Positions 7,492 to 14,849 of a DNA stretch of 16,485 nt are shown piece after piece. The stretch covers positions 1-16,485 of the forward strand of contig JAUIKP010000018.1 in the NCBI GenBank assembly GCA_030430725.1. Reading direction: 5' to 3'. Each line of letters begins with the position of its first letter. Positions within the stretch are counted from its first letter, which is position 1. The stretch comes from Nitrospiria bacterium. GTDB lineage: Bacteria > Nitrospirota > Nitrospiria > Nitrospirales > UBA8639. The notes under the pieces were generated by a model. That model made no database searches. It had not been told where the DNA came from and saw only the letters and a program-made list of their open reading frames with translations. The position numbers and the translations under genes are program-made.

Positions 7492-8787
7492 TTAAGGGTG
7501 TGTAAACCCGAAGACGGTCAGGATGAGACCACCGGTGACCATAATGGCGATCATTCCAGGTGCCACATATTTCATGAGGGGTTTTCCTCCGAACCATCCT
7601 GCTAACAAAAGCTTGACGATCGTGTTGGTCATGGCCGCAAGAGTGATGGCCGTGGCGGCTGTCAAAGCCTGCAGCCCGTCCTGCCTCAACCGGACGATTG
7701 ACAACATGATGGCATCCACGTCAGTGGTGCCGGCCAAAAGACTGGATGCATACAACCCCTGATCGCCCAGGTAAGTTTGAGCGGCTTTTGAGATGAATAG
7801 GACTCCGGCATACAATACACCAAATCCCAACGCCGGACGTAATTCAAATGGATTGCGGTGGGAGACGTCAGGACCGTCCGCGGGTGTGCGTTGCGCTTGG
7901 CCATATAAGAGGAAACTCATGACATACCCGCAGACGGCCATGCCCCCCAAGGGCATAAGGAGCATCAGGAACAGGTCCGGTTGCAGGAGGCTCACGATCA
8001 CCAGCATTCTGGCAAACATGGTACTGGATGCGCCGAGGATGGCCATCGCTCCCGGAAGGGCCAGACGCGGATGTTCCCCCGCTTGTGTGGCCATGCTGAT
8101 GGTGACGGCGGTGGATGAAATGAAGCCTCCCACGATGCCTGTCGTGGCAAGGCCTTTATTGGAGCCGATGATGCGAGTGCAGAGATAACCCAAAAAACTG
8201 ATGCCCGCAATGAGAACGACCATGATGCCGGTATGAAAGGGGTTGAGGACATTTAGGGGACCGAAGGTGCGGTTGGGGAGGAGAGGCAGGACGACGAGGG
8301 CTAAAATGACAAATTTGGCGGTGGCATAGATATCATCATCGGACACCTGTTGCACAACATGATGCAGTCGTTCTTTTAACGACAACAAGGCCATGACGAC
8401 CCCCGCGCTTCCGACGATGAGAAGATACCGATGGGGGGCATCAAGCGGGAGGGCAGGGAGTAAGGCGAGAACTCCCAGGAGAAATGTGATCAAGGCTGCC
8501 AGCGGAGTAATGATTCCCCGTGGATCCTTCCGACCCCATTCCTTCTCGTATGCCACGGCCAGGAGCACGCCAAGAATCAGGAGAGTGGCAATAATGGGCC
8601 ACACGCCAAGGGTCTGGGAGATAAATGCCGACATGGCGCCGGCAAGGGCAATTAAGGGGAAGGTCCGTACGCCGCCGATTCCGGTTTTGCCCTCCACGCT
8701 CAGATCCTGCTGACGTTCCAACCCAATCAATGCTCCTGCCGCGAGGGCTACGAGAAAGCCGAGAAAAGATTCTTCAATAGTCATCAC
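7492..8787 (-). CDS. MgtC-like/DUF4010 integral membrane protein
   Basis: The 431-aa protein is strongly hydrophobic with about 11-13 predicted helices. The N-terminal part (about 8-140) carries MgtC-family hallmarks, namely GALIGLERQ (18-26) and GGVRTFPL (38-45). The remainder (about 170-425) resembles DUF4010, including GLATTGIVGGFISSTAVT and a SLLAGTTDVDAIMLS segment with an Asp pair in a membrane context. MgtC proteins affect magnesium and phosphate homeostasis; this two-part form is common in bacteria but its transport activity is unproven. It is the first gene of a probable two-gene unit with the nucleotidyltransferase. The start is ATG 8787 or the adjacent ATG 8784. A 305-nt spacer with no supported gene separates it from ggt. 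Confidence 0.85.
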   Translation of the reverse strand: MMTIEESFLGFLVALAAGALIGLERQQDLSVEGKTGIGGVRTFPLIALAGAMSAFISQTLGVWPIIATLLILGVLLAVAYEKEWGRKDPRGIITPLAALITFLLGVLALLPALPLDAPHRYLLIVGSAGVVMALLSLKERLHHVVQQVSDDDIYATAKFVILALVVLPLLPNRTFGPLNVLNPFHTGIMVVLIAGISFLGYLCTRIIGSNKGLATTGIVGGFISSTAVTISMATQAGEHPRLALPGAMAILGASSTMFARMLVIVSLLQPDLFLMLLMPLGGMAVCGYVMSFLLYGQAQRTPADGPDVSHRNPFELRPALGFGVLYAGVLFISKAAQTYLGDQGLYASSLLAGTTDVDAIMLSIVRLRQDGLQALTAATAITLAAMTNTIVKLLLAGWFGGKPLMKYVAPGMIAIMVTGGLILTVFGFTHP

Positions 8788-9092
8788 GGTCAGATCTTAT
8801 TGAAACCGGAAGCTAAAGGAAAAAGAATGACGACTCTTTATCTATTCGCTGTTCACTCAATACTCCCTCAATATGATGTGAGAAGCAAGAAACGGGCACA
8901 ATTGAAATTGTCTCGGCGGCGATGGAATGGTGCCTGGGTGGGTGAAAGTCCCGGTTTTGTTTTCAGAACTTTTCAAGGTATCCTGGGATCCGTTTCCTCC
9001 ACAGATCTGAAGGTTCAAAGATCCATGGAGACATCCCACCATTCCACGTATTTTTTTGTTGGCTTTGTGAAAGATATCAAGGGCTATCCGAT
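8788..9092. other. Spacer between divergent mgtC-like gene and ggt
   Basis: This 305-nt region should hold the promoters of two divergent genes. I could not identify a convincing -35/-10 pair. A plus-strand ORF that begins near 8800 with a TTG codon lacks a ribosome binding site and protein-like composition. Confidence 0.4.
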
Positions 9093-10874
9093 GTGATGAG
9101 GATCAGGGTTCTCCACATGAACAATATGTCTCATTGGGCACTGATAAGCAGGGCATATCTTTCATGGATCGTGTGTGCTTGTGTCTTGGCGGGGAGTGTG
9201 TTGGATGATGGGTTGGCACAAGATACGCCCATCTTTTCACACCAGGAAATCTTTCATCCCGTCTATGCTGAACACGGAATGGTCGTCAGTCAGGAGGCCA
9301 TGGCGACCCGGGTAGGTGTGGACATCCTAAAAGCCGGAGGCAATGCGATTGATGCCGCAGTGGGAGTAGGATTTGCGCTGGCTGTTACGCTACCCCAGGC
9401 CGGGAATCTCGGGGGTGGCGGGTTTATGCTGATCTATATAGCAGAGAAGTCTGTCGCTAGGGCCCTCGATTACCGTGAAGTCGCTCCTGCCGCCTCATGG
9501 CCGGAGCTGTATATTGATGAGGAAGGCGCGGTAGACCAGTCACGTCTTCGGTACAGCCATCAAGCTGTCGGTGTTCCCGGCACGGTTGCGGGATTGGTGG
9601 AAGCGCTTGAAACATATGGCACCCTTTCTCTGCAGGCCGTGCTGGCTCCGGCAGTCCAACTTGCCAGGGAAGGGATCATCGTCTCCTCTGATTTGGCCGC
9701 AGCGATACAGGAGCATGCGGGCCAGCTTTCTCGGTGGCCCTCTACTCGCCGCATTTTTTTTCAGCCGGATGGGACGATGTACCGGTCCGGGGATCGATTG
9801 ATCCAGAACGAACTGGCATGGTCGCTTCAACAAATTTCCGAACAGGGGGCAGGTGCTTTTTATGACGGTCCCATCGCGGAGCGTGTGAGCGCCGAGATGC
9901 GTGCCCACGGAGGATTGATGACCAAAGAAGACTTGGGTCGCTATCGTGCCGTCTGGCGGCAACCGCTGCGGGGAACGTATCGCGGGTATGACATCGTGTC
10001 GATGCCGCCGCCCAGTTCCGGAGGCGTTCATTTGATTCAAATGCTGAACATCCTGGAACATGAGCCATTAAAAATTTTCGGCCACAATAGCGCCCGGACG
10101 ATTCACTGGCTGGTTGAGAGTATGAAGCGTGCTTATGCGGACCGGAGCCGTTGGCTGGGCGATCCTGAGTTCGTCGAGGTGCCCGTGCAAGGTCTGATTT
10201 CCGAGGCCTATGCGGAACATTTACATGCTTCCATCGATCCGCAGAAGGCCCGTCCTTCATCAAGTATTCGGTCCTCCAACCCTTTGCCGTACGAGGGGCG
10301 GGAGACCACCCACTTTTCGGTCATGGATAAAGACGGCAATGTCGTGTCGAACACCTATACCATCAATTTCAGCTTTGGCAGCGGCATTGTCGCTGAGGGA
10401 ACCGGAATTCTGTTGAACAATGAAATGGATGATTTTGTAGCAAAGCCCGGAACGCCCAATGCCTACGGCCTGATGGGATCGACCGCCAATGCGATTGAAC
10501 CCGGGAAGCGTCCTCTCTCCTCAATGACTCCAACCCTGGTTTTACACAACGAACAGCCGTTCCTGGCCACCGGAAGCCCCGGAGGAAGTCACATCATCAC
10601 CACGACACTTCAACTTATTTTAAATGTCATTGACCATGACATGAACCTGGCCTCTGCCACCGCAGCTCCCCGTGTCCATCATCAATGGATGCCCGATGAA
10701 GTGCGGGTGGAACGCGGAGTCAGTCCTGACACCTTGACCCTTCTTAAACAATGGGGTCACACCATCACGATCGGGGAAACCATGGGTGGAGCTCAAAGCA
10801 TTCTGAAGGGGCGGCAGGGGTTCTATGGGGCATCCGATCCTCGCAAACCGGACTCCCTGGCGGCCGGATATTAA
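9093..10874 (+). CDS. ggt: Gamma-glutamyltranspeptidase precursor
   Basis: This periplasmic enzyme cleaves and transfers the gamma-glutamyl group of glutathione. The 593-aa precursor has an N-terminal hydrophobic signal (about 14-35). The large subunit runs to about residue 404. The autoprocessing site is at T405, the start of TTHFSVMDKDGNVVSNTYT, so T405 is the N-terminal nucleophile of the small subunit. GNLGGGGFM (104-112) is the family glycine loop, PLSSM (474-478) and GSPGG (494-498) line the active site, and the lid-loop region (NAYGLMGSTANAIEPGKRP) is present, as in the E. coli enzyme. The C-terminal YGASDPR and AGY end are also typical. The start is uncertain: GTG 9093, ATG 9096 or ATG 9117. 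The last has AGGG at a good distance and still leaves a signal peptide. Confidence 0.95.
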   Translation: MMRIRVLHMNNMSHWALISRAYLSWIVCACVLAGSVLDDGLAQDTPIFSHQEIFHPVYAEHGMVVSQEAMATRVGVDILKAGGNAIDAAVGVGFALAVTLPQAGNLGGGGFMLIYIAEKSVARALDYREVAPAASWPELYIDEEGAVDQSRLRYSHQAVGVPGTVAGLVEALETYGTLSLQAVLAPAVQLAREGIIVSSDLAAAIQEHAGQLSRWPSTRRIFFQPDGTMYRSGDRLIQNELAWSLQQISEQGAGAFYDGPIAERVSAEMRAHGGLMTKEDLGRYRAVWRQPLRGTYRGYDIVSMPPPSSGGVHLIQMLNILEHEPLKIFGHNSARTIHWLVESMKRAYADRSRWLGDPEFVEVPVQGLISEAYAEHLHASIDPQKARPSSSIRSSNPLPYEGRETTHFSVMDKDGNVVSNTYTINFSFGSGIVAEGTGILLNNEMDDFVAKPGTPNAYGLMGSTANAIEPGKRPLSSMTPTLVLHNEQPFLATGSPGGSHIITTTLQLILNVIDHDMNLASATAAPRVHHQWMPDEVRVERGVSPDTLTLLKQWGHTITIGETMGGAQSILKGRQGFYGASDPRKPDSLAAGY

Positions 10875-10941
10875 GCTGACAATGTCAATTTGAGGGGAGT
10901 AGAGTATTTAATCTCCATCACCCTCAACCCAGGAGGTGGTT

Positions 10942-11388
10942 ATGCTTGTTCGTGAAGTGATGTCCACAGGAGTGTTGACGGCGTTTCCGGAGGACTCGGT
11001 TCGAACCGTTGTGATCAAAATGTTGAGTCGGCATTGCGGGGCCATCCCGGTCATTGATCAACAAGAAAATCTGATCGGGTTGGTGGCGCTTCGGGACGTC
11101 ATATTACCACTTTTCCCAAATTTTGGTGATTATATCCATGACAATGTGCACAGCCGGGATTTCACCGAAATGGAGGAAGCATATCCGGATGCCCTGAAAA
11201 AAAAGGTTGAGGAAGTGATGAGCCGGAATCCCTTGACGGTCTCCCCCTCCACCCCGATATTAGAGGCCGCTTCCTACATGGGAGTGAAGAATTTCCGGAG
11301 AATCCCTGTCGCGGAAAACGGCAAACTGAAGGGGATGGTCAGTATCGGCGATATCAATCGCGGACTGTTTTTTGAACGAGGGTGTTAG
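10942..11388 (+). CDS. Two-CBS-domain protein
   Basis: The 148-aa protein consists almost wholly of a pair of CBS domains, at about 7-55 (MSTGVLTAFPEDSV to GLVALRDVI) and 93-142 (MSRNPLTVSPSTPI to GMVSIGDINR). Such stand-alone Bateman modules bind adenosyl nucleotides and act as sensors; the partner is not identifiable here. The ATG at 10942 is preferred over GTG 10936: AGGAGG (10931-10936) lies 5 nt upstream and overlaps that GTG. The gene follows ggt by 67 nt on the same strand. Its TAG stop is formed by the first three bases of the palindromic element at 11386-11552. The native C-terminus may therefore have been changed by that insertion, although both CBS domains are complete. Confidence 0.88.
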   Translation: MLVREVMSTGVLTAFPEDSVRTVVIKMLSRHCGAIPVIDQQENLIGLVALRDVILPLFPNFGDYIHDNVHSRDFTEMEEAYPDALKKKVEEVMSRNPLTVSPSTPILEAASYMGVKNFRRIPVAENGKLKGMVSIGDINRGLFFERGC

Positions 11389-11552
11389 GAGCCTGTCGGA
11401 CTTAGGAAGAATCGGCTGCAACAGTGTCTCAGCGGTCCATATTTCACCGCTTTCTTGGCCCATAGTCCCACTATGGGCCTGCGAAATCGGCAAACTCTGG
11501 CCTCGCTCAGCCGCTGTTTCGCTTTCGATCCCCTAAGTCCGACAGGCTCCTA
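11386..11552. mobile_element. MITE-like palindromic element, 167 bp
   Basis: Perfect terminal inverted repeats of 21 bp (11386-11406 and 11532-11552) have the core GGAGCCTGTCGGACTTAGG. The outermost two bases on each side read TA, so the element may be a 19-bp repeat flanked by a TA target duplication, as made by IS630/Tc1-type transposases. Inside are further hairpins: GGCCCATAGT (11457-11466) with ACTATGGGCC (11470-11479), and AGCGGT (11431-11436) with ACCGCT (11446-11451). There is no coding capacity. It sits between two convergent genes, where it may also act as a bidirectional transcription stop. The family assignment is inference. Confidence 0.75.
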
Positions 11553-11557
11553 GGCTT

Positions 11558-12559
11558 TTACAGCACATGGAGGACTCCCGCGCCCTGGATGGTCCCGGCC
11601 TTTAATTGTTGGAGTGCCAGATTGGCTTCCTCTAATTGAAAGGGAACCGTATGGGTGTGAATGGGAATGGTGGCGGCCTCCTTCAACAGGTCCAATCCAT
11701 CCTGGTGGGTGTTGGCCGTGACGCTTTGGAGTGTCCGCTCCTGAAACAGATCGAGTGTATAGTCCAAAGATGGAATGGGTGTCATATAGATGCCGGCCAA
11801 GGCGAGTGTGCCCCCTTTTTCCAATGCCCGAAGTGCCGGAGGCACCAGTTCACCCGCCGGAGCAAACATGATCGCGGCGTGAAGTGTGTCCGGTGGCATT
11901 TCTGAGGCCGTCCCGACCCACACCGCTCCCAGTTGACGAGCCAGTGTGCGATGCTCCTCACGTAAGGAACACACATAGACTTCGCAACCCCAATGCCGTG
12001 CGATTTGAATCGTGATATGGGCGGAGGCACCGAATCCGTACAAGCCCAGTCGCTGTCCCGGTTTGACCTGACTGCGACGCAAAGCACGAAAGCCGATGAT
12101 CCCGGCACACAACAGCGGGGCGGCTTCTTCGTCAGTAAACACGGAGGGTATCGGGTAGGCGAATTGTTCAGAGACCAGTGCGTATTCGGCATACCCACCG
12201 TTGACGTGATAACCGGTGAAGGTGGCTTGTGCGCACAGGTTTTCCCGCCCGGCCTTGCAGAACTCACAGGTCCCGCAGGTTGCCTGGAGCCAGGCGATTC
12301 CCACTCGATCACCTTCTTTGACCTGTTTGACGCCTTGCCCCACTCGATCCACGATGCCGACGGTTTCATGACCAGGGACAATAGGGCGGGTAGACGAGGG
12401 CAGTTCCCCTTCGACGACGTGCAGATCAGTGCGGCACACTCCGCAGACATGAACCTTGACCCGAACTTGTCCGGGACCCGGCTCAGGTTTGGGGATATCG
12501 CGAGCCCGTAAAGGACCCGTCGCGACATCGGCGTCCTGTTCGAGGATCATGGCATTCAT
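11558..12559 (-). CDS. Zinc-dependent alcohol dehydrogenase family protein
   Basis: This medium-chain dehydrogenase interconverts alcohols and aldehydes with NAD(P). It is about 333 aa. The predicted catalytic zinc ligands are C43 (CGVCRTD), H65-E66 (PGHE) and C152. The structural zinc site has C96, C99, C102 and C110 (CGTCEFCKAGRENLC). The nucleotide-binding loop reads GLYGFGASAH, where the third glycine of the usual GxGxxG is alanine; this is typical of the subgroup modelled as adh_fam_2. Residue numbers count from the upstream ATG at 12562. The ATG at 12559 is preferred, because AGGAG lies 6 nt from it but 3 nt from 12562. The substrate cannot be predicted. The gene ends 6 nt from the palindromic element. 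Confidence 0.92.
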   Translation of the reverse strand: MNAMILEQDADVATGPLRARDIPKPEPGPGQVRVKVHVCGVCRTDLHVVEGELPSSTRPIVPGHETVGIVDRVGQGVKQVKEGDRVGIAWLQATCGTCEFCKAGRENLCAQATFTGYHVNGGYAEYALVSEQFAYPIPSVFTDEEAAPLLCAGIIGFRALRRSQVKPGQRLGLYGFGASAHITIQIARHWGCEVYVCSLREEHRTLARQLGAVWVGTASEMPPDTLHAAIMFAPAGELVPPALRALEKGGTLALAGIYMTPIPSLDYTLDLFQERTLQSVTANTHQDGLDLLKEAATIPIHTHTVPFQLEEANLALQQLKAGTIQGAGVLHVL

Positions 12560-12562
12560 CAT

Positions 12563-12893
12563 TCACTCCTCTGCGCTAAAAATGTTGATTTTCATATTCA
12601 GATATTGAGCAAACAGGAGATGCGGATCAAATCCAGCAGAGTCTTCACGGGCCTATGGCGAAGAATCTGTCGCCGGGTGGAGCCGTGGCATCATAAGACA
12701 CAATTCTCTTCGCGGTCTTAATGTTACATCACGCTAGTTTCTATTAGAGGAGGTCACACGGCCTCGAAAAATCATTGGACAACCGTCTCGCAAAATTGAT
12801 ACGTACTTCGGGCATCATTGGTGCTGTGATCTCATCAGGGAAGCATCATAGCCTATCCGTTGGGACAGGTGAAGGTCAGTCAAGAACACCGGC
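12563..12893. other. Spacer between divergent adh and mtgA
   Basis: This 331-nt region has no supported gene. It contains a GAGGAGG box at about 12747 on the plus strand with no start codon at a usable distance. Promoters for the two divergent genes must lie here, but none stands out. Confidence 0.4.
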
Positions 12894-13676
12894 ATGAAGC
12901 GAGCAAGAGCAAAAGCGACAAAAACCCGTTCCCCCAAACCGCTCTGGAATATCGGCTCGCACCGAAAGCCCCGTGTTCGAGGTTTCAGGTGGATTCGCAT
13001 CATTCCGTTCAAAACGATATTGGTGCTCCTCGGCTTTTATGTGTTATTTGAGATTTTCACATTTCCCTTTCTTTCGATCGCCCGGTTGCCCACGGAGAAT
13101 CCCACAGAATCCGCGCTGATGCGGCAACGCATCGACGAAGCGCATGCTCGAGGCACCACGCTGAAAATCGACTACCGATGGACTGCGCTTTCAAACGTCC
13201 CGCGTCATGTTCGCATGGCCATTCTGGTATCCGAGGATGGGACCTTTTATTCTCATGCCGGCGTGGATTGGCATGAGGTCCTGGAATCGATTGAAACCAA
13301 TTTGGAAAAAGGACGGATTGTTCGGGGGGGCTCAACCATTACCCAGCAATTGGCCAAGAACTTATACCTTTCGACCTCCCGTGATCCGATTCGCAAAGGC
13401 AGAGAACTCCTCATCACCTGGATGCTGGAATTGACCTTGAGTAAAAAACGTATCCTGGAACTCTACCTCAATATCATTGAATGGGGACCAGGCGTGTTCG
13501 GCATTGAGGCCGCCGCCCAACGCTATTTCCACAAGTCGGCCTCGCGGCTTTCTATGGATGAGGGCGCCCGATTGGCAGCGGTCATTCCCAGTCCGCTTCG
13601 GCATCAGCCCACAGAGACCACATCCTACGTGGAAAAGAAAAAAGAATTGATCCTCCGTCGCATGTCCACCCGGTGA
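12894..13676 (+). CDS. mtgA: Monofunctional biosynthetic peptidoglycan transglycosylase
   Basis: This glycosyltransferase family 51 enzyme polymerises lipid II into glycan strands at the outer face of the inner membrane. The 260-aa protein has a basic N-terminal cytoplasmic segment, one membrane anchor (about 41-62) and a catalytic domain. Key motifs are the catalytic E114 in SEDGTFYSHAGVDW, then RGGSTITQQLAKN (144-156), RKGRELLITWMLE (167-179) and KKRILELYLN (184-193). No transpeptidase domain follows, which fits MtgA rather than a class A penicillin-binding protein. The start lacks a strong ribosome binding site and could be elsewhere in the basic leader. The last 18 codons and about 120 nt of downstream sequence recur in diverged form at 14642-14809, beyond the toxin-antitoxin pair. 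Confidence 0.93.
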   Translation: MKRARAKATKTRSPKPLWNIGSHRKPRVRGFRWIRIIPFKTILVLLGFYVLFEIFTFPFLSIARLPTENPTESALMRQRIDEAHARGTTLKIDYRWTALSNVPRHVRMAILVSEDGTFYSHAGVDWHEVLESIETNLEKGRIVRGGSTITQQLAKNLYLSTSRDPIRKGRELLITWMLELTLSKKRILELYLNIIEWGPGVFGIEAAAQRYFHKSASRLSMDEGARLAAVIPSPLRHQPTETTSYVEKKKELILRRMSTR

Positions 13677-13795
13677 GCGAGCTCCTTTTCTCCCTCTGCC
13701 AAATGGGCAGGCGATTGTGAAATTTGGTTTAAGGAACTCACAATACATTCTTTTCCCTTTCACCTATTTCGCAACTTGACTTATCTACTCAATTG
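13618..13795 (+). repeat. Direct repeat, copy 1: mtgA 3' end plus downstream flank
   Basis: This 178-bp stretch is repeated in the same orientation at 14642-14809. It covers the last codons of mtgA and the noncoding flank up to CTACTCAATTG. By eye the coding part is 85% identical (9 differences in 59 nt); the flank has several small gaps but clearly aligns, with GAAAT, the AACYTGACT region and the terminal CTACTCAATTG shared. Confidence 0.85.
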
Positions 13796-13820
13796 ACGAA
13801 GAATTTGGCTGTCCTATTTC
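13793..13820 (+). promoter_or_regulatory. Possible promoter for the mntA-hepT operon
   Basis: TTGACG (13793-13798) and TATTTC (13815-13820) are spaced by 16 nt. The -35 box begins within the last bases of the direct repeat (CAATTG); the second repeat copy reads CAATTGCC and so lacks this -35. It lies about 100 nt before the mntA start. The pattern match is moderate. Confidence 0.35.
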
Positions 13821-13917
13821 GCATAGGAAGGATGGCCCGCCTAAGCTCCTTGGCATCGGGTTCAAGTGCGTGGACGAATCGGGACATCGAAAGCTGGATA
13901 GTTATGGAGGTAGAGGA

Positions 13918-14223
13918 ATGAATTCAGAAATTGCAATACCCAAAGACGCCATAGCAACATTTTGTCGTGAGCATGGTATCCGGCGGCTGGCTGTTTTTGG
14001 TTCAGCCCTCCGTGCCGATTTTCGTCCCGAAAGCGATATTGATCTGCTGGTTGAGTTTGAACCCGACCAGGTCCCTGGCCTCTTCGGGATCGCGCGCATG
14101 GAACGAGAGCTTTCAGTGCTGCTGGGCGGACGGAAGGTTGATCTTCGCACGCCTCAGGACTTGAGCCGGTATTTTCGTCAGCGAATCCTGGAAGAAGCAG
14201 AGGTCCAATATGAGGGAGGATGA
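13918..14223 (+). CDS. mntA: MntA-type nucleotidyltransferase antitoxin
   Basis: The 101-aa protein is a minimal nucleotidyltransferase with a full active site: G28-S29 in [20 protein letters not shown], acidic pair D40 and D42, and a third acidic residue D75 (RKVDLRT). In characterised MntA/HepT pairs this enzyme neutralises the HEPN toxin by transferring AMP groups to a tyrosine near the toxin's active site. ATG 13918 is chosen because GGAGG (13906-13910) lies 7 nt upstream; a longer reading from 13870 lacks a ribosome binding site. The gene overlaps hepT by 14 nt, so translation is probably coupled. Both lie between two copies of the mtgA 3' end, suggesting acquisition as a cassette. Confidence 0.9.
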   Translation: MNSEIAIPKDAIATFCREHGIRRLAVFGSALRADFRPESDIDLLVEFEPDQVPGLFGIARMERELSVLLGGRKVDLRTPQDLSRYFRQRILEEAEVQYEGG

Positions 14224-14554
14224 CCTCATCCGGTTTCGACATATGTTGGATGCCGCCCGCGAAGCCATTGAATTTGTGCGTGGCCGGACCCGCTTTGACT
14301 TAAACAGTGATCGTCAATTGGTGTTGGCTTTGGTCAAAGATATTGAAATTATTGGGGAGGCGGCCTATCAAGTGACAACGGATACTCGAGATCAAACCTG
14401 CGGAATCCCATGGGACGACATGATCGGCATGCGCCACCGGTTGGTTCACGCCTATTTTGACATCGACCTGGATATTCTCTGGAAAACGGCGCAAGAAGAC
14501 CTTCCACCGCTAATCGCAGAACTGGAACACGTCACATCCGGAGATCTAAGCTGA
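14210..14554 (+). CDS. hepT: HepT-type HEPN ribonuclease toxin
   Basis: The 114-aa all-helical protein carries the HEPN catalytic motif R75-x4-H80 (RHRLVH), followed by A-Y82, giving the full RX4HXY signature. In the characterised system the toxin cleaves RNA, and the tyrosine of this motif is modified by the partner MntA. AGAGG (14199-14203) precedes the ATG by 6 nt, within the end of mntA. The length and gene order (antitoxin first, overlapping) are typical. The presence of R, H and Y suggests an active toxin rather than a remnant. After the stop comes a small stem, CGGACG (14560-14565) with CGTCCG (14571-14576), without a T-run. Confidence 0.9.
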   Translation: MREDDLIRFRHMLDAAREAIEFVRGRTRFDLNSDRQLVLALVKDIEIIGEAAYQVTTDTRDQTCGIPWDDMIGMRHRLVHAYFDIDLDILWKTAQEDLPPLIAELEHVTSGDLS

Positions 14555-14640
14555 TAGCTCGGACGGCACTCGTCCGGTTCCCCAATGGATCGTCATAAAG
14601 CAGGCCTTGTTGCCAGAGGGAGTGTGAGCACCTGAGGGAG

Positions 14641-14700
14641 CCCACATCATACGTGGAGAAGAAAAAAGAACTCATCCTCCGTCGTATGTCGACACGCTAA
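14641..14700 (+). pseudogene. Displaced mtgA 3' end remnant
   Basis: The last 20 codons (with stop) of a second mtgA: P, T, S, Y, V, E, then KKKELILRRMSTR and TAA. From the ACA codon at 14644 to the stop, the 18 residues are identical to the C-terminus of the intact MtgA upstream, while 9 nucleotides differ, all synonymous or in the stop codon. No start codon, ribosome binding site or catalytic domain is present upstream, so it cannot be functional. Sequence just upstream (14618-14640) may be a scrambled continuation, but alignment is lost there. Confidence 0.85.
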
Positions 14701-14809
14701 AGCACCTTCTCTTTCTCTTTTGAGGGCGATGTGAAATAGGGCTTAAAGAAATCACCATAAATCCTTTTCACCTTCACCTGTTTCTCAACCTGACTGATCT
14801 ACTCAATTG
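14642..14809 (+). repeat. Direct repeat, copy 2: displaced mtgA 3' end plus flank
   Basis: This is the second copy of the stretch at 13618-13795, 168 bp long and in the same orientation. Together they bracket about 850 nt that hold the mntA-hepT operon. Homology ends at CTACTCAATTG in both copies; the following sequence is the 3' flank of the haemopexin/cytochrome gene here and the toxin-antitoxin promoter in copy 1. Confidence 0.85.
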
Positions 14810-14849
14810 CCGACTCTTACTCTCCGTTCGATCCTCAACGATATGACCT

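Noticed and set aside
8800..9096. 98-aa plus-strand ORF before ggt
   Set aside because: It starts with a TTG without a ribosome binding site and has no recognisable features; it lies in the space needed for two divergent promoters.
9540..10263. Two 173-aa minus-strand ORFs inside ggt
   Set aside because: They are antisense to a clear gamma-glutamyltranspeptidase with all active-site motifs; composition is typical of shadow frames.
11782..12528. 248-aa minus-strand ORF inside the alcohol dehydrogenase gene
   Set aside because: Same strand, different frame from a gene with complete zinc-binding motifs; the translation has no domain I can recognise.
13796..14641. Integrase or transposase remnant inside the mtgA-bounded island
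   Set aside because: The only coding sequence in the island is mntA-hepT; the remaining short stretches show no recombinase motif, so no mobile-element family was assigned.
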